Positions 35,101-46,346 of a DNA stretch of 64,000 bases are shown here, one piece after another; position 1 is the first letter of the stretch; the number at the start of each line of letters is the position of its first letter. The stretch comes from Adenophora triphylla var. japonica (lineage: Eukaryota > Streptophyta > Magnoliopsida > Asterales > Campanulaceae): NCBI GenBank assembly GCA_022495995.1, contig JAFEMH010005432.1:1-64000 (forward strand). Reading direction: 5' to 3'. Below the pieces are notes generated by a model, which searched no databases, was not told where the DNA came from, and worked only from the letters and a program-made list of their open reading frames with translations. The position numbers and the translations under genes are program-made.

Positions 35101-35463
35101 TCAGTCCTATGATCACATTCAGTCGACCTACCTAAGGGCGACCTAAACTCCCCTGGAAAACCTATTCTATTTCTAAGGAAGGAGGGCTTTTGGACATCCC
35201 TAACATAAAATAAGGTGATATGGTCAAGCAATTCATGGAATAAATGAAAAGCGACAACATTTGAGTCGTCAATCACCACATTATCAGTTTCTCCTACAAT
35301 GGGCAGCCCTATCTCAGTGTAATTCAATCCCCAACTAGTCAAAATGGAGGCACACTCATCCAAGGACATCACTCTCCACTCGCCGTTCACATTCTTACAT
35401 GCCCTACGATTAATAGTACAGTAGCCATACCAAGCTCCTGGTTCACTACTAAAGGTTCTAGCC
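32189..35463 (-). pseudogene. Antisense additional gene of element B, three predicted exons
   Basis: Runs opposite to gag-pol. Exon 1 (about 34150-35463) starts MARTFSSEPGAWYGY and includes LEAGLRLPLDPFINEF and CRVLVCFAMVCRFLG near 34660-34790. These match the plant 'putative gypsy type transposon' family (Pfam Transposase_28) as I know it, with two frameshifts there. Exon 1 ends at GTAAGG. Exon 2 (33190-33872) follows a GTGCAG acceptor and is acidic with a KKRSRS basic patch. Exon 3 starts at 33085 after TATGCAG and encodes a coiled coil and GKRHMARRALVDP, as in A; its end is frameshifted near 32460. Introns of 277 and 104 bp. Function unknown; broken in this copy. Confidence 0.65.
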
Positions 35464-35931
35464 ATGGCGGAATTAAGCACCAAGCAGAAATTAAAGTCCT
35501 AAAACAAAAATACAAGGGAAATACCTCAATTGATTGGAGAAAGGAAGTTCGTTGCTGGAGCCGAGAGCCGAATTTAAATCTTGCTGAAATCCCTTGATTA
35601 TCGCCGGAGAAGAAGAAGTTCTAGAGCAGTAAAAGTTCTAAACGAAGAAGGATCTCTCTATTTATATTTTCCTAAATTTGGAAGGGGAAAAGAAAATCAA
35701 AATTAATTTTCCAAAATTAAAAGGCTGAAGCGGTTTCGAAGGAGTTCCAAGAGTCAGAATTGCAATCATTACTAAAACTGGCGCTCCTTCATCTCCAACC
35801 GTCCGTCACCAACGATCAGGATGTTGCCACGTCATCATGGTCGACCTGCTTCAAAGACTAGTACCGAGCTTCGAGTAAAGCAATTTTTGGCAAAGAAATC
35901 TTCTTAACTTCCAAGTCGACGAAGTCAACTC

Positions 35932-35943
35932 GAAAGTTGGGGG
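35932..35943 (+). other. Polypurine tract of element B
   Basis: GAAAGTTGGGGG, followed by ccac and the 3' LTR start TGAACATACC. It would prime plus-strand DNA synthesis. Confidence 0.65.
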
Positions 35944-35947
35944 CCAC

Positions 35948-36606
35948 TGAACATACCAAAAGTGTCGAATTGGGCCAAACGAGTAGAGCCCAATTACATA
36001 TAACGTTGGCACCCACATTCTCAATGAAACTAATCCAATCAGATCAAGGCCCAAGGCCCATCTCACCCATCAGTCGACTAAGCCCATGGTCCGACTTACA
36101 GGTCCCGACCTAACTTAGTCCGACCTCAGGATCCATGATACTATTCGGGTACGAACCATGCTCTACCCGACAGTCAGGTCGACCATTCCACGAGTGGCGA
36201 CCTCGACCTAAATCAGCAAGTGACGACCTGACACTTGCCGGCTTATTTGGTCAATCAATGCTCACAACTACATCCCTACAAATCAGGGACCGTTATAGAC
36301 ACGTGCCCATGACCAAGTAACCGCCGCTATAATCTCGGAGGACATGCTGCCTCCCCAAAAATACATCACTCTTGCCTATAAATACTTCATCACTACCAAA
36401 CGGTAAAGGGTAACTGCCATTTTGTTATCAGAATTCATTATTCTATACATTTTGAGCTATATACAACTGTGATCTTACTCTCACGCCCGAGCGTCTTCGC
36501 CGGAGACACATCCGGCTAGTCGTGGGTTCTGTTTTCAGGTCAAGGAGCCAGGTGATCAGTCCTGCCACGTGGAGGAAGATTGATAAGCACAATTCCTGCA
36601 GCATCA
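35948..36606 (+). repeat. 3' LTR of element B
   Basis: 659 bp, TGAACATACC to CAGCATCA, near-identical to 24626-25278. Followed by GTTAT and then the tandem-array sequence aataactctttctaaac, which recurs at 47200. Confidence 0.95.
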
Positions 36607-37077
36607 GTTATTAATAACTCTTTCTAAACTTCCATGAAGAAAAATAATTTATCATTAAATGTTTATCAAAGTTCAATTTAATTGTTAATCGATAAGTCAA
36701 AATCTTACATTTATTTTGAAAAATAGAAGAAGTAACCATTTTAGGAATCGTAGTACTTATCAATGATACTATAGAATATGTCAACTTTTGAAATTGCATT
36801 GAAATAAATAGATTTTCATAAAATGATAGTTAAAGTTAGATTGAATTGAACATGTAAGTTATATTGATACTATTTTTATGGAATAGGGGGAGTATGTGAA
36901 TCATTAATTGGAGTTGAAATTATTAACATTTGGTCACATAATATAAATATTGAATCAAATACTTAACAACTAAAATTTTGTAAACCAAACCTTGTCAGAG
37001 CATTTTGTCCCCAAAAATATTACTATTTACCATTTGATTACTTTCTCTCCCTCTATAAATGTGAGTGTAAGTTAGTA

Positions 37078-37230
37078 AAAAAAAAAAAAAAAAAAAAAAA
37101 GGGGGCACATCCCGCAATTTACCTCCGCCAGCATATTGAGGGGCCGGTACCTGGTGGTCCAGAATTGATTCGGGCGAAGCTGGGAAACCTGGGTAATTAA
37201 AAAAAATTAGTAAAAAAAAGTTAGTAAAAA
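37078..37230. repeat. Short insert between A-rich direct repeats, copy 2
   Basis: Copy 1 reads gtaagttagtaaaaaaaggtcc. Here a poly(A) run and about 100 GC-richer bases (gggcacatcccgcaatttac ... gggaaacctgggtaatt) lie between two agttagtaaaaaa repeats. Copy 3 has a relative at about 47675-47790 with like ends and a different middle. Confidence 0.6.
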
Positions 37231-37395
37231 AAAAGGTCCAAAAGGTGATAGTTGGGCTGAAGTCGGGTCAGAATCGTGAGGCTCATTGGGTCGGGGCTAG
37301 GCGGGAAAGCTTAGTCGCTGCTCTATAAAGCCAGCCATCCATACATCCATCCATTTGAACAGAGAGGGAGAGAGTTCATCACAGGTGAAACTATA

Positions 37396-37593
37396 TTGCT
37401 CTATTCCTATGATCGCATTCTTACTAAGCTTCAAATACAAATGATACAATGCCTTGGCCCTCAACACAAACGAGTACTCACAATCAGCCCAGTTTTCTTA
37501 GTAGCCCTTCAGTCACCTTATTGCCCCCACTTGGGTCACAAGCCCACGCTACTGGACTCGGCAATCTCCTTCTTCTTTGTTATTCTAGTTTAA
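37396..37593 (+). CDS. Small hypothetical ORF, copy 2
   Basis: 65 codons, matching the frames at 15711 and 47958 except for a few residues. It starts MLYSYDRILTK because the gtgaaactatattgctc segment is present here. A TATA-like ctctataaag lies about 75 bp upstream. Unknown; coding status doubtful. Confidence 0.25.
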   Translation: MLYSYDRILTKLQIQMIQCLGPQHKRVLTISPVFLVALQSPYCPHLGHKPTLLDSAISFFFVILV

Positions 37594-37666
37594 TATCTCT
37601 ACTTTCTTATTTGCTTCCGATGTGGGCTGGGCTTTGTTTTGGGAGTTAAAAAGTTACAAACCGATT

Positions 37667-37865
37667 AATAATTAATAGTAATTCGATTTGTTTTGATTTG
37701 AACAATATAATTGAATTGCATTATGAACCAAATCGAACTAATTCATATCGGTTTGATTTAGTTCGATTTAAATTTTTTCGTGATTCGATTCGATTTGATT
37801 TTTTTAAAAAACGATGACTAGTGATTTAGTCTATAAATTGGCTCAAAACAAACCATTTACACCCT
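37667..37865. repeat. AT-rich dispersed repeat, copy 2
   Basis: Counterpart of 16005-16205, ending aaaccatttacaccctt. Confidence 0.35.
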
Positions 37866-37874
37866 TATTCTATG

Positions 37875-39509
37875 GAGTGAGTCTCCTGTGAGAACACACA
37901 TACCCGTCTCATGGGTGAGACGGGTCGGAATGACCCATGACCCATGACCCATGACCCAGAATTTCCACTTGCAGTTATGCCACGTTGTTTCTTGTTCCCA
38001 TTTGCCATGTACCGCCTCCTTTTTATTATTATGCGTTTTTTTATTACTTTCTTTTCTTTTTGCTTTTTTTTATTATTTTTTTTCTTTTCATTATTTTTTT
38101 TATTTTATTTTTTTTTCTTTTCATTATTTTTTTATTATTTTTACTATTAATTCACAAGTGTAGTACTATTACTTATAGCAATACAACTATTACTTATAGC
38201 AATACCAACTATTACTTAAACAAATGAGAAGTATTATTCAAAATGAAAACAGTTTCTAAAATTATTAGTATTAGTTAAAAAATAAAATAACACTATTACT
38301 TCACAATTGTAGTACTATTACTTATAGCAATACCAACTATTACTTAAACAAATGAGAAGTATTACTCAAAATGAAAAAAGTTCCTAAAACTATTTTTAGT
38401 TAAAAAAAAAAATAACACTATTACTTCACAAGTGTAGTACTATTACTTATAGCAATACCAACTATTACTTAAACAAATGAGAAGTATTACTCAAAATGAA
38501 AAAAGTTCCTAAAACTATTTTTAGTTAAAAAAAAAAAATAACACTATTACTTCACAAGTGTAGTACTATTACTTATAGCAATATCAACTATTACTTAAAC
38601 AAATAAGAAGTATTACTCAAAATAAAAACAATTATTAAAACTATTTTTCGGAAAACACTATTACTTTACAAGTGTAGTACTATTATTTATAACAATACCA
38701 ACTATTACTTTACAAATGTAGTACTATTATTTATAACAATATCAACTATTACTTTACAAGTGTAGTACTATTATTTATAACAATATCAACTATTACTTAA
38801 ACACATAAGAATTATTACTCAAAATGAAAACACCTTCCTCTTCCAATCCACAAAGTGTAGTACTATTACTTATAGCAATACCAATTATTACTTAAACAAA
38901 TGAGAATTATTACTCAAAATGAAAATCCCTAAACCAAAGCAACCCCTCATTACCAAAATCTCCATTGTCAACGCTGCTAAACCCTCTTCGACATACGTTC
39001 CGCTTACCGGAAACTTGCTCTGGTTAATTTCAATTTCACTCACAATTGATTTCCTTCAATTTGGTTTTATTGACCGACATACAATTCAATCAATCACTGA
39101 GCTAGTTATAATGCTGGTTCTGTTTAGGAATGGCATCCGGACAAGTGGGCGAAGAAGCCGTCGTTGGCCGGAGAAGCCAATCGTCGCTTCCAGAAACTTC
39201 AGGAGAGGGGATTGAAGAAGTGGTTTGTTGATTTGGTTTGGGTGTGAGGGAAATTGGATCGGTGATAGGCTTGAATTGAAGTTCGCCGGTTGTTTTTGAG
39301 ATCGGAGAGGGGATTGGGGAAGGTTTGGCCGGAGAGAGAGCTTGGATTGAGGAAGAAGACGACGCAGGGTGGGCAATTGCGTATAGAGAGAGAGTGATGA
39401 GAGAGAGTGGTGCGTGGGTATTCTTGGGCGGGTAGGGCGGGTCATGGCCATGGATCCGACCCGTCTCATGGATGAGACGGGTATTGTTGTTCCTACGCAA
39501 GTTTTTGTC
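37875..39509. mobile_element. Mutator-like element, 1635 bp, copy 2 only
   Basis: Perfect 9-bp duplication TATTCTATG at 37866-37874 and 39510-39518; copy 1 reads straight through at about 16218. Terminal regions carry an inverted ACCCGTCTCAT...ATGAGACGGGTCGGA block of about 35-70 bp. The interior has a T-rich stretch (38020-38140) and an array of about 120-bp repeats (38150-38930). No convincing gene: the frames at 38919-39500 are Ser/Pro-rich composition artefacts. Confidence 0.8.
38150..38930 (+). repeat. Tandem repeats of about 120 bp within the Mutator-like element
   Basis: Units contain cacaagtgtagtactattac, ttatagcaataccaactatt and acttaaacaaatgagaagta in the same order, repeated about six times with deletions that make some units shorter. 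Confidence 0.9.
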
Positions 39510-39988
39510 TATTCTATGATGGCATTATGAGAGCAAAGAAGTCTTTTACCATTTTTCTTGTTCCTTTTTTTAGGGCGAAGAAGCTTTGATAAGTTTCACA
39601 AGAGTTTTGATGTTGAGGGGATTGAGCAGTGGGAGAAGTTATTAAATCTGTCTTTCTATTATCTAAAAATAAATAAAAATTATTTTTATCGATTTACTTG
39701 TTGAGTGATAATTTTAAGAGAAATGGTAATTTAATATTACCTGGGTTCCATTTCAATGTGCACATATTAAAAGGCAAGGTTTTAAAAATAGCTAGGCGGA
39801 TGTTAGGTGGTGAAACCGGGTCTAGTGTCTAGTGTCTAAGGGTCTAATTGGTACCGAGAATTTAGACACAAATGTTAGAAAGCATAAGAAAATTATGGAG
39901 TTAATTACCAATTTTGTCTCTTACCTATTTACCTTTTTACCTATTCGTTATTAAATTATTTCATTTTACGATTTCGTCATAAAACTAA

Positions 39989-40836
39989 GGGCCTGTTTGG
40001 TTGGTGGTAAAGTGGGGTAATGGAATGCTCAATTCCATTCCCCCAATTTCTTTGGCCTGTTTGGTTTAAGTTTTCTTAAAATTTTCATTTCCACGGAATG
40101 ATCAATTCCCTCCAACGTTGGAATTTGCCATTTCTTCCATATATGGAAGGAATGCTCAATTCCTTTGGCAATGAAATTGTAAATTTTTTTTTTTACCAAA
40201 ATACCCCCAAACACAAATCACCCCTACCCCTGCCTACCCACCCCCACCCAGCCCCTGCCCTACCCCACCACCCACGAAAAAAAATAAATTAAAAAGACCC
40301 CTGCCTACACCCCCCCCCCATCCAGCCCCTGCCCTACCCCCCTCCCACCCCCACAAAAAAAAAAATTAAAGATCCCTGCCTACTCCCCCCATCCATCCTC
40401 GCCCTACCACCCCCACCTACCTCCCACCCCCACGAAAAAAAAAAAATTAAAAGCCCCTGCCTACCCCCCCCCATCCAGCCCCTGTCCTACCACCCCCACC
40501 TACCCTTTCCCCCCCCCACCCCCCACGAAAAAAAAAAAATTACTCATTTTGCATACCCCCTACCTACCCCACCCCCCACCCCCCACACACACACACCCAA
40601 AAAAAAAATTTAAAGAAGGGTAAATTGGATATTTTATATTCTTTCATTTCATTTCTATAATTTGTATTTTCAAACCAAACATGATTTGCCAAGAAATTGA
40701 ATGACAATTTCATTCCTTTCCGTGCCAACCAAACGGAGGGGTTTGACCAGTTTTTTTCCATTCCAATTCCTTCAGGAATTCAATTCCATTGACCATTCCA
40801 TTCCTTCACTTTTTTTCCATCGAACCAAATGGCCCC
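39989..40836. mobile_element. PIF/Harbinger-like element with C-rich minisatellite, copy 2
   Basis: Ends GGGCCTGTTTGGTTGGTGG and inverted GGGGCCATTTGGTTCGATGG, TAA on both sides. The pyrimidine-rich array (about 40200-40600) has units like those in copy 1 but a different count and spacing. Confidence 0.8.
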
Positions 40837-41302
40837 TAAGTATTTAGTTTACCATATAGCATCCTTTCATCTCATTTCCGTCCAAACTGACGTTAAATCT
40901 GCCTATTTGGCACGCCGATGTCATAAAAATGCTAATTTTATAGGACACTTGATCAAAATTTGCTGATATGATTATAAAAGGGGGTACAAATGAAAATTAT
41001 TGAACTAGAGACCCCTCACCCAAAAATCCAATGTATAGAGGGGTTAAAATTAAAATATGAATTTATAAATAAACCCCTCCTTATAAAAAAAGAAAACAAT
41101 TAGTTTTTTTTCTTAGAATTTTCAAAACAATGGTATGTTTTAATGATTTTAAAACAAAATTAACTAATTAAGTTATTTATTATTTTAACAATTAAAAAAT
41201 ATTTTTTCTTGGATTGAAGGTTTGTAATGGTACAGCATGAATCCGCAGATAAAATGCTAAAGCAACAATAAACAATAAAGTAGAAATCCCATCTCCAATT
41301 CC

Positions 41303-41305
<3 letters not shown>

Positions 41306-41384
<79 letters not shown>
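41306..41384. repeat. (CT)n microsatellite, copy 2
   Basis: About 79 bp of uninterrupted CT, longer than the copy 1 counterpart. Confidence 0.95.
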
Positions 41385-41389
<5 letters not shown>

Positions 41390-41851
41390 GAATTAGGTTA
41401 ATGAAAATTATAAGGAAGGAGCGTGTATTATTTAAAGTTTCAATTTTACACCCTTTATAATGAGAAATAACTATTAGGGTATTTAGTTTAATATATTACA
41501 GGTTTATCCCCTTTTATTTTTACATCAGCACATCTTGATCAAGTATATTGCTAACTTAGCATTTTTATTACGTTAGCATGCCACATAGGCAGCTTTAACG
41601 ACAGTTTGGACGAAAATGAGACGTAAGGATTACATGATAAACTAAGTAATTAGATTAAAAACAAAATCGCGAAATGAAATACTTCCAGTGACGAATAGGT
41701 AAAAAAAATCAATAGGTATGTGACGAACTTGATATTTAACTCGAAAATTATGAATGTATTCCATCATTCACAAAATAAACTAATGTCAAGTTAAATTCAA
41801 CATTTTGTCTTTTGTTTTCATTTTCAATCCTTGTAAAATGACGTCGTATTA

Positions 41852-42590
41852 GACCATTTTTTTCAACACCCACTTTATCACTCCACATCAGCTTCTCTCT
41901 CCTCCACCAAATTTATCAACACTCTTTCAACTTTACATCCTACAATGGTTGTGTTTATAAAAATTCAACACCCTTCCAACTCATCATCTTATACCCCATC
42001 ACTTTTATTTTATTTTATATTCTTTATTTTTATGATTATTAAAATTATTATTATTATTATCATTTATAATTAAAAAAAAACTTCAGACTTAATTTATTTT
42101 CTATAATTGCAATTAAATAAATACGAGAAAAAAATTATTGAAAAATTAAAAAGGAAAATTAACAAAGGATAATTAAGAAATTTATATTTAAAAAGAGGGT
42201 TTTTTTTCTGTATTCAAATCAAATGAAACAAGTCTCTATTTATAGAGAAAAAAATTATGAATTTTGGTGTAAAAAAATAATTTATTAAAAAATAATTAAG
42301 GTCAAAAAAATGGATAAAAGAAAAAAATCTGAAATTCAACCAACCAATCATAGCCTGTCACGTGTCACAATAAAAAAAAAAAAGCGTTTTCCCCCTGCGT
42401 ACACGCGCTTCTGTCGGTGCGTATACGCCATGCGCCAATTTCGCCCAATTAGAAGCCGGCACATGGAACTCAGCCGGCCACCTCATTTTTTATCAATATG
42501 TTGAATTTTTACAACACCAAAATTTTTTCAACACCCCTCCCAATAACACCCAAAAAAAAACAAAAAAAACCAACACCATTGTAAATGGTC
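41852..42590. mobile_element. PIF/Harbinger-like MITE, copy 2
   Basis: Ends GACCATTTTTTTCAACACC and inverted GACCATTTACAATGGTGTT with TTA on both sides (41849-41851, 42591-42593). It shows the empty ACATCAGC site that copy 1's hAT MITE filled. Confidence 0.75.
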
Positions 42591-42806
42591 TTAGGGCAAT
42601 AAAAAAAAATTACTTAGGCCCCCTAAGCCTACCGAGACCGCTTAACGCCTAATAGAAAATCGCGGCGCTATCCCGCTTTTTAAAACATTGTTAAAAAGTA
42701 TCGTAAGGAAGGTATTGTGGATATGTTAACTTAGTGAGATTTGCAAGTGAAATACATAATTTAAGTATCTGAGTATAATGAGTGGGACATGATAAGAAAA
42801 ATAATA

Positions 42807-43062
42807 CCCTCTATATGTTCCTAAATAAATATTAAAATAAAAAAATGTATCCAAATGAAAGTATTTTTTATAAAAAAAATTATTCGTAAACATTTTTTTA
42901 CCAAAAAAAAATCCACTATTCATTCATTATTGTTAAACTAAATTTTAAAAAAATGGATAACTAAAATATTTATGAATCATTGCAATTAAATTGTATAAAA
43001 CCTACACATTTAATAGTATACCTTAAAATAAAATTTGAGAATTCTATTAGGAATGGAGGGAG
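42807..43062. mobile_element. Degenerate Stowaway MITE, copy 2
   Basis: Counterpart of 21458-21726, with TA flanks and CCCTCTATATGTTCC / inverted CTCCCTCCATTCC ends. Confidence 0.65.
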
Positions 43063-43499
43063 TAATAAAAAATACTCGCCCTCTTCCAAAATAAATATTG
43101 TACTTGAATTTTATTAGTTAATTAAGTTGAAATTTGACAGAAAAATTATGAAATTTGATTATCTTCGTAGTATTGGGGATGGCCAAACGGGCGGCCCGGC
43201 CCGTTTGGACCAAACCCGGTTGAGAAACGGGTAGAAGCCCGCCCATCCGTGTCGCGACACGGACCTAAACCCGGCCCGGCACGTCCCATTTCACCCGTTC
43301 AAGCCCGCCCGTTTGGGCCGAATCTGAAGATCCACGGGCCTAAATGGGTTTTTCTAATTTTATTTTTTTAATCAGAAAAAATATGGAAAAAATAAAAAGT
43401 AATTTAGTATTTAACAAGTTATTTTTTAAAATATAAAATAACTTAGAAATAAGAAAATTAATTGTTTTATAGATATAACAAAATAAGAGTTTATACGAT

Positions 43500-43597
43500 A
43501 TCAACAAATAAAATTATTCAAACTAAATTATTTTCTAAAAGGTATAAATTATACCTTTAAGAAAATAATTTAGTTTAAATAATTTTTATTTGTTAAT
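43500..43597. repeat. Near-perfect palindrome inside the hAT element, copy 2
   Basis: Same hairpin as 22164-22262, about one base shorter in one arm and with slightly different mismatches. Confidence 0.8.
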
Positions 43598-43959
43598 AAA
43601 TAGCATATATTTCTTCTTTAAAAAATAAATTAAATGAGGTAACAATGTAATTAATTTAATAATAGAAAATTTATAAATATTTATTTCATAATTTTTTGAA
43701 GGAATTTTCTTTGTTTTCAAATGATACAATTTAAAATTAAATAGTTTTATAATAAAAAGTATTCAAAACTTCAAATCTTCAAACTAATTATATTATTCAA
43801 ATTTAACAAATTATTCAAAATAAATTAGTCTTCAAATTTTAAAACTAATTATGATTTTCAAATCTTCAAAGTCTTAAAAAAATCTTTAGGTATTCAATAT
43901 TTTTATTGCTTCAAATTCTTTAAATTTGTTGAATTTTTCTTCTTCTTCTAGTATATTTC

Positions 43960-44990
43960 TCGCAAAAACTACTCGTTGAGATTGTTTTTTTTAGCCTTTC
44001 ATAATCATCATTTTCAACATCCCGGAATGTGCCTTGTTTATTAAATCTGTGTCATCCCAATATGCAAGACAAATCAATCTCTCGATAAAAGCGGGCTTGA
44101 GTTGGTTTCGATTTGACGTAACGACTCTTCCTGCAGCACTAAAGTAGCCTCTGATGCTACCGTGGACACCGAAGGGGTAAGTATATTACGTGCCATCACC
44201 GAAAGAATAGGATAAATATTATAATGCGATTTCCACTATTGTAGAACATTCAAGTTTTCAACAATCTAAGGGGTAATATGGGATTTCAAGGTATTGGTGT
44301 AATTCATCTACACCACTTTGAGAACCACTAATAGATAAGGATGAAGTTTTTCCTTTTGTCACGAAACCCATCTGTTTTTTAACATTTTTTGTTGCTCGAC
44401 CACCTTTTCTGTCGCATGTTGTGTTTGGTCCCTTTAGTAACATCGTTATCAAATCGACGTCCACTTTTGGTTAAGTGACACATGGTATATTAAGTTGCGT
44501 TTGCACGGCACCATCTATCCCTTTAGCGGCTTCCCGATCATTTTTATCCATGTGCCTCTTTACATGGGAGGTACCATTAACACCCGCCGAATTTAAAAAA
44601 TTTGAGCACATTTTGTAGTTGGTCTTTGTTCACCGTCAATAATTACTAAATCATATAAATGGGCATATTTGGACACTCTAGGTTGTGTATTTGTCTTACC
44701 CTTACACTTACCCTTACCCCTTACCCCTTATCCCTTACCCCACTAGGTGCACTACCCGAGGCAACATCGGTAATAGGTATATTTGGAATTGTGCGGATTT
44801 CGTGGGTGACTTTTACATCGTCATTGTTATCGTCTTTCTTATCCCCATCCCCACCCTCATCTATGTCTTCTATGTGATGATAGGCTATAGATGTATAGTT
44901 TGTGTTTGGCTCATTCATCCAATTTGGGGTCGAATCCGGAGTATAGTCGGGAAATGGAGGGGTGTTGATTGGGTTCGAGGATTAATTAAT
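43960..44990 (-). pseudogene. hAT transposase remnant, copy 2
   Basis: Same parts as the copy 1 remnant: acidic N terminus, degenerate BED finger near 44500-44640, dimerisation region near 44000-44330. Stops and frameshifts are shared, so it was dead before duplication. Confidence 0.7.
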
Positions 44991-45107
44991 TAGATCAAAC
45001 ATAATTTGATCATTATGGTGCAAAAGAAAATTATCTATTGGTACTAAATTTTGATGGGATACATTTTGTGGGGTTTGATTTTGTGGTGGGGGTTGAGATA
45101 TACAAAT

Positions 45108-46040
45108 GAAATATCGGGATCAAAAGAAAAATTTGAATATGGTTTTCATTGATTTGGAGAAGGCGTATGATAAAGTGCCAAGAGAGGTACTTTGGTGGGC
45201 ATTAGCAAAGAAGGGTGCTTCAAAGAAATATATTGATATTATCAAGGACATGTATAATGGAGTTAGTACTTGTGTACAGACTAGTGTTGGGAAGACTGAA
45301 GAGTTCCCTATAAAGATTGGAGTGCATCAAGGTTTCTCACTTAGCCCCTTTCTTTTTGCTTTGATAATGGACGAATTGACGAGGTCAGTCCAAGATGATA
45401 TACCAAAGTGTATGCTGTTCGCAGATGATATTGTGCTGATTGATGAGACAAGAGAGGGTGTTGAAAGTAAATTGGAGTTGTGGAGACACACTTTGGAATC
45501 TCGAGGTTTTCGATTAAGTAGAAGCAAGACTGAATATTTGGAGTGTAAGTTTAGCAGAGTTGGAAGTAGGGAGGCAGGGGCGGTCACATTTGATGGAAAT
45601 ATTATCCAAACTTCTGAGTTTTTTCGCTATCTTGGATCCATTATTCAAAAGGATGGAGAATTAGATGGAGATGTGGCTCATAGGATTAAAGCAGGTTGGT
45701 TGAAGTGGAAGAGTGCTACATGGTTTCTATGTGATCGCGGCATGCCCAATAGATTAAAGGGAAAATTCTACCGCACGGCAATTAGGCCGGCATTGCTTTA
45801 CGGCACCGAATGTTGGGCCGTGAAACAAAGGTCACGTGCATAAGATGAATGTGGCGGAGATGCGTATGCTTCGATGGATGTGCGGCCATACAAGAAAGGA
45901 TCGATTGGGGAATGAGGTGATCAGAGGTAAAGTAGGAGTTGCGCCCATTGAGGATAAAATGAGGAAAAATCGTCTACGGTGGTTTGGACATGTGAGAAGG
46001 AGACCGAGTGATGCACCTAAGTTAGAGGCCTAATAAAGTG
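45108..46040 (+). pseudogene. LINE reverse transcriptase, C-terminal part
   Basis: Frame to 45843 includes MVFIDLEKAYDKVPRE, GVHQGFSLSPFLFAL and the catalytic FADD box in MLFADDIVLIDET, followed by the thumb region. Near 45836 a frameshift moves to the frame ending at 46033 ([14 protein letters not shown] ... [10 protein letters not shown]), the usual RTE C terminus. The endonuclease and first RT motifs are absent because of 5' truncation. The ATG at 45106 straddles the duplicated target and is not native. The long clean frame suggests a fairly young insertion. Confidence 0.9.
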
Positions 46041-46346
46041 GAGAAATGATAAAATGGCGAGGGGTAGGGAAGACCCAAACAAACTTGGATTAGAGTAATT
46101 GAAAATGATATGAATTTACTTGGAGTGGATGAAAGTATAGACTGTATAGTGTTGAAGAGGCCGGAGTGGAGGGCATAGATTCATGTGGGGGGTTGATTTT
46201 TTTTTTTTTTTTGACTTTTTATTTATTTATTTATTTTTTTTTATTTTTTATTTATTTTTTTTCACGATAACATATGAGGATTCATGTTAGCCGACCCCAA
46301 ATTATTTTGGGACTAAGGCTTTGTTGTTGTTGTTGTTGTTGTTGTT
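45108..46346 (+). mobile_element. 5'-truncated RTE-type LINE, copy 2 only
   Basis: Flanked by a perfect 17-bp target duplication GGTTGAGATATACAAAT (45091-45107 and 46347-46363). The 3' end has the widespread plant RTE signature (ccgaccccaaattattttgg, gactaaggctttg) and a (TTG)n tail. Copy 1 carries the uninterrupted site near 23745. Confidence 0.95.

Larger units (their letters stand above)
24626..36606 (+). mobile_element. Complete Tat-lineage Ty3/gypsy retrotransposon B, 12 kb
   Basis: Two near-identical LTRs enclose a primer-binding site, gag, protease, reverse transcriptase, RNase H, second RNase H, integrase, a tandem-repeat region, an antisense three-exon gene and a polypurine tract. 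It sits in the tail of copy 1 of the tandem array; copy 2 lacks it (47190-47215). The coding part has many stops and frameshifts although the LTRs differ little. Confidence 0.95.
39898..41743. mobile_element. Mutator-like element with long inverted repeats, copy 2
   Basis: GAGTTAATTACC start and inverted GAGTTAAATATC end, between copies of GAAAATTATG at 39888-39897 and 41744-41753. Confidence 0.7.
39775..42690. mobile_element. hAT-like element with nested transposons, copy 2
   Basis: Counterpart of 16490-20435: CAAGGTTTTAAAAATAG start, inverted CAATGTTTTAAAAAGCG end, flanks TTAAAAGG (39767-39774) and TTAAAAAG (42691-42698). Shorter than copy 1 because three MITEs are absent. Confidence 0.6.

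Noticed and set aside
37944..38227. Phe-rich frames that look like membrane proteins
   Set aside because: T-rich tract translated in three frames.
38150..38930. CRISPR-like array
   Set aside because: Units are contiguous and similar throughout, without unique spacers; eukaryotic context.
39086..39500. 132-codon minus-strand frame that might be a gene fragment captured by the MULE
   Set aside because: Two frames open together, Ser/Pro-rich, and it resembles the other GA-tract regions of the window; no recognisable domain.
45327..45587. Minus-strand frame in the LINE
   Set aside because: Shadow of the reverse transcriptase frame.
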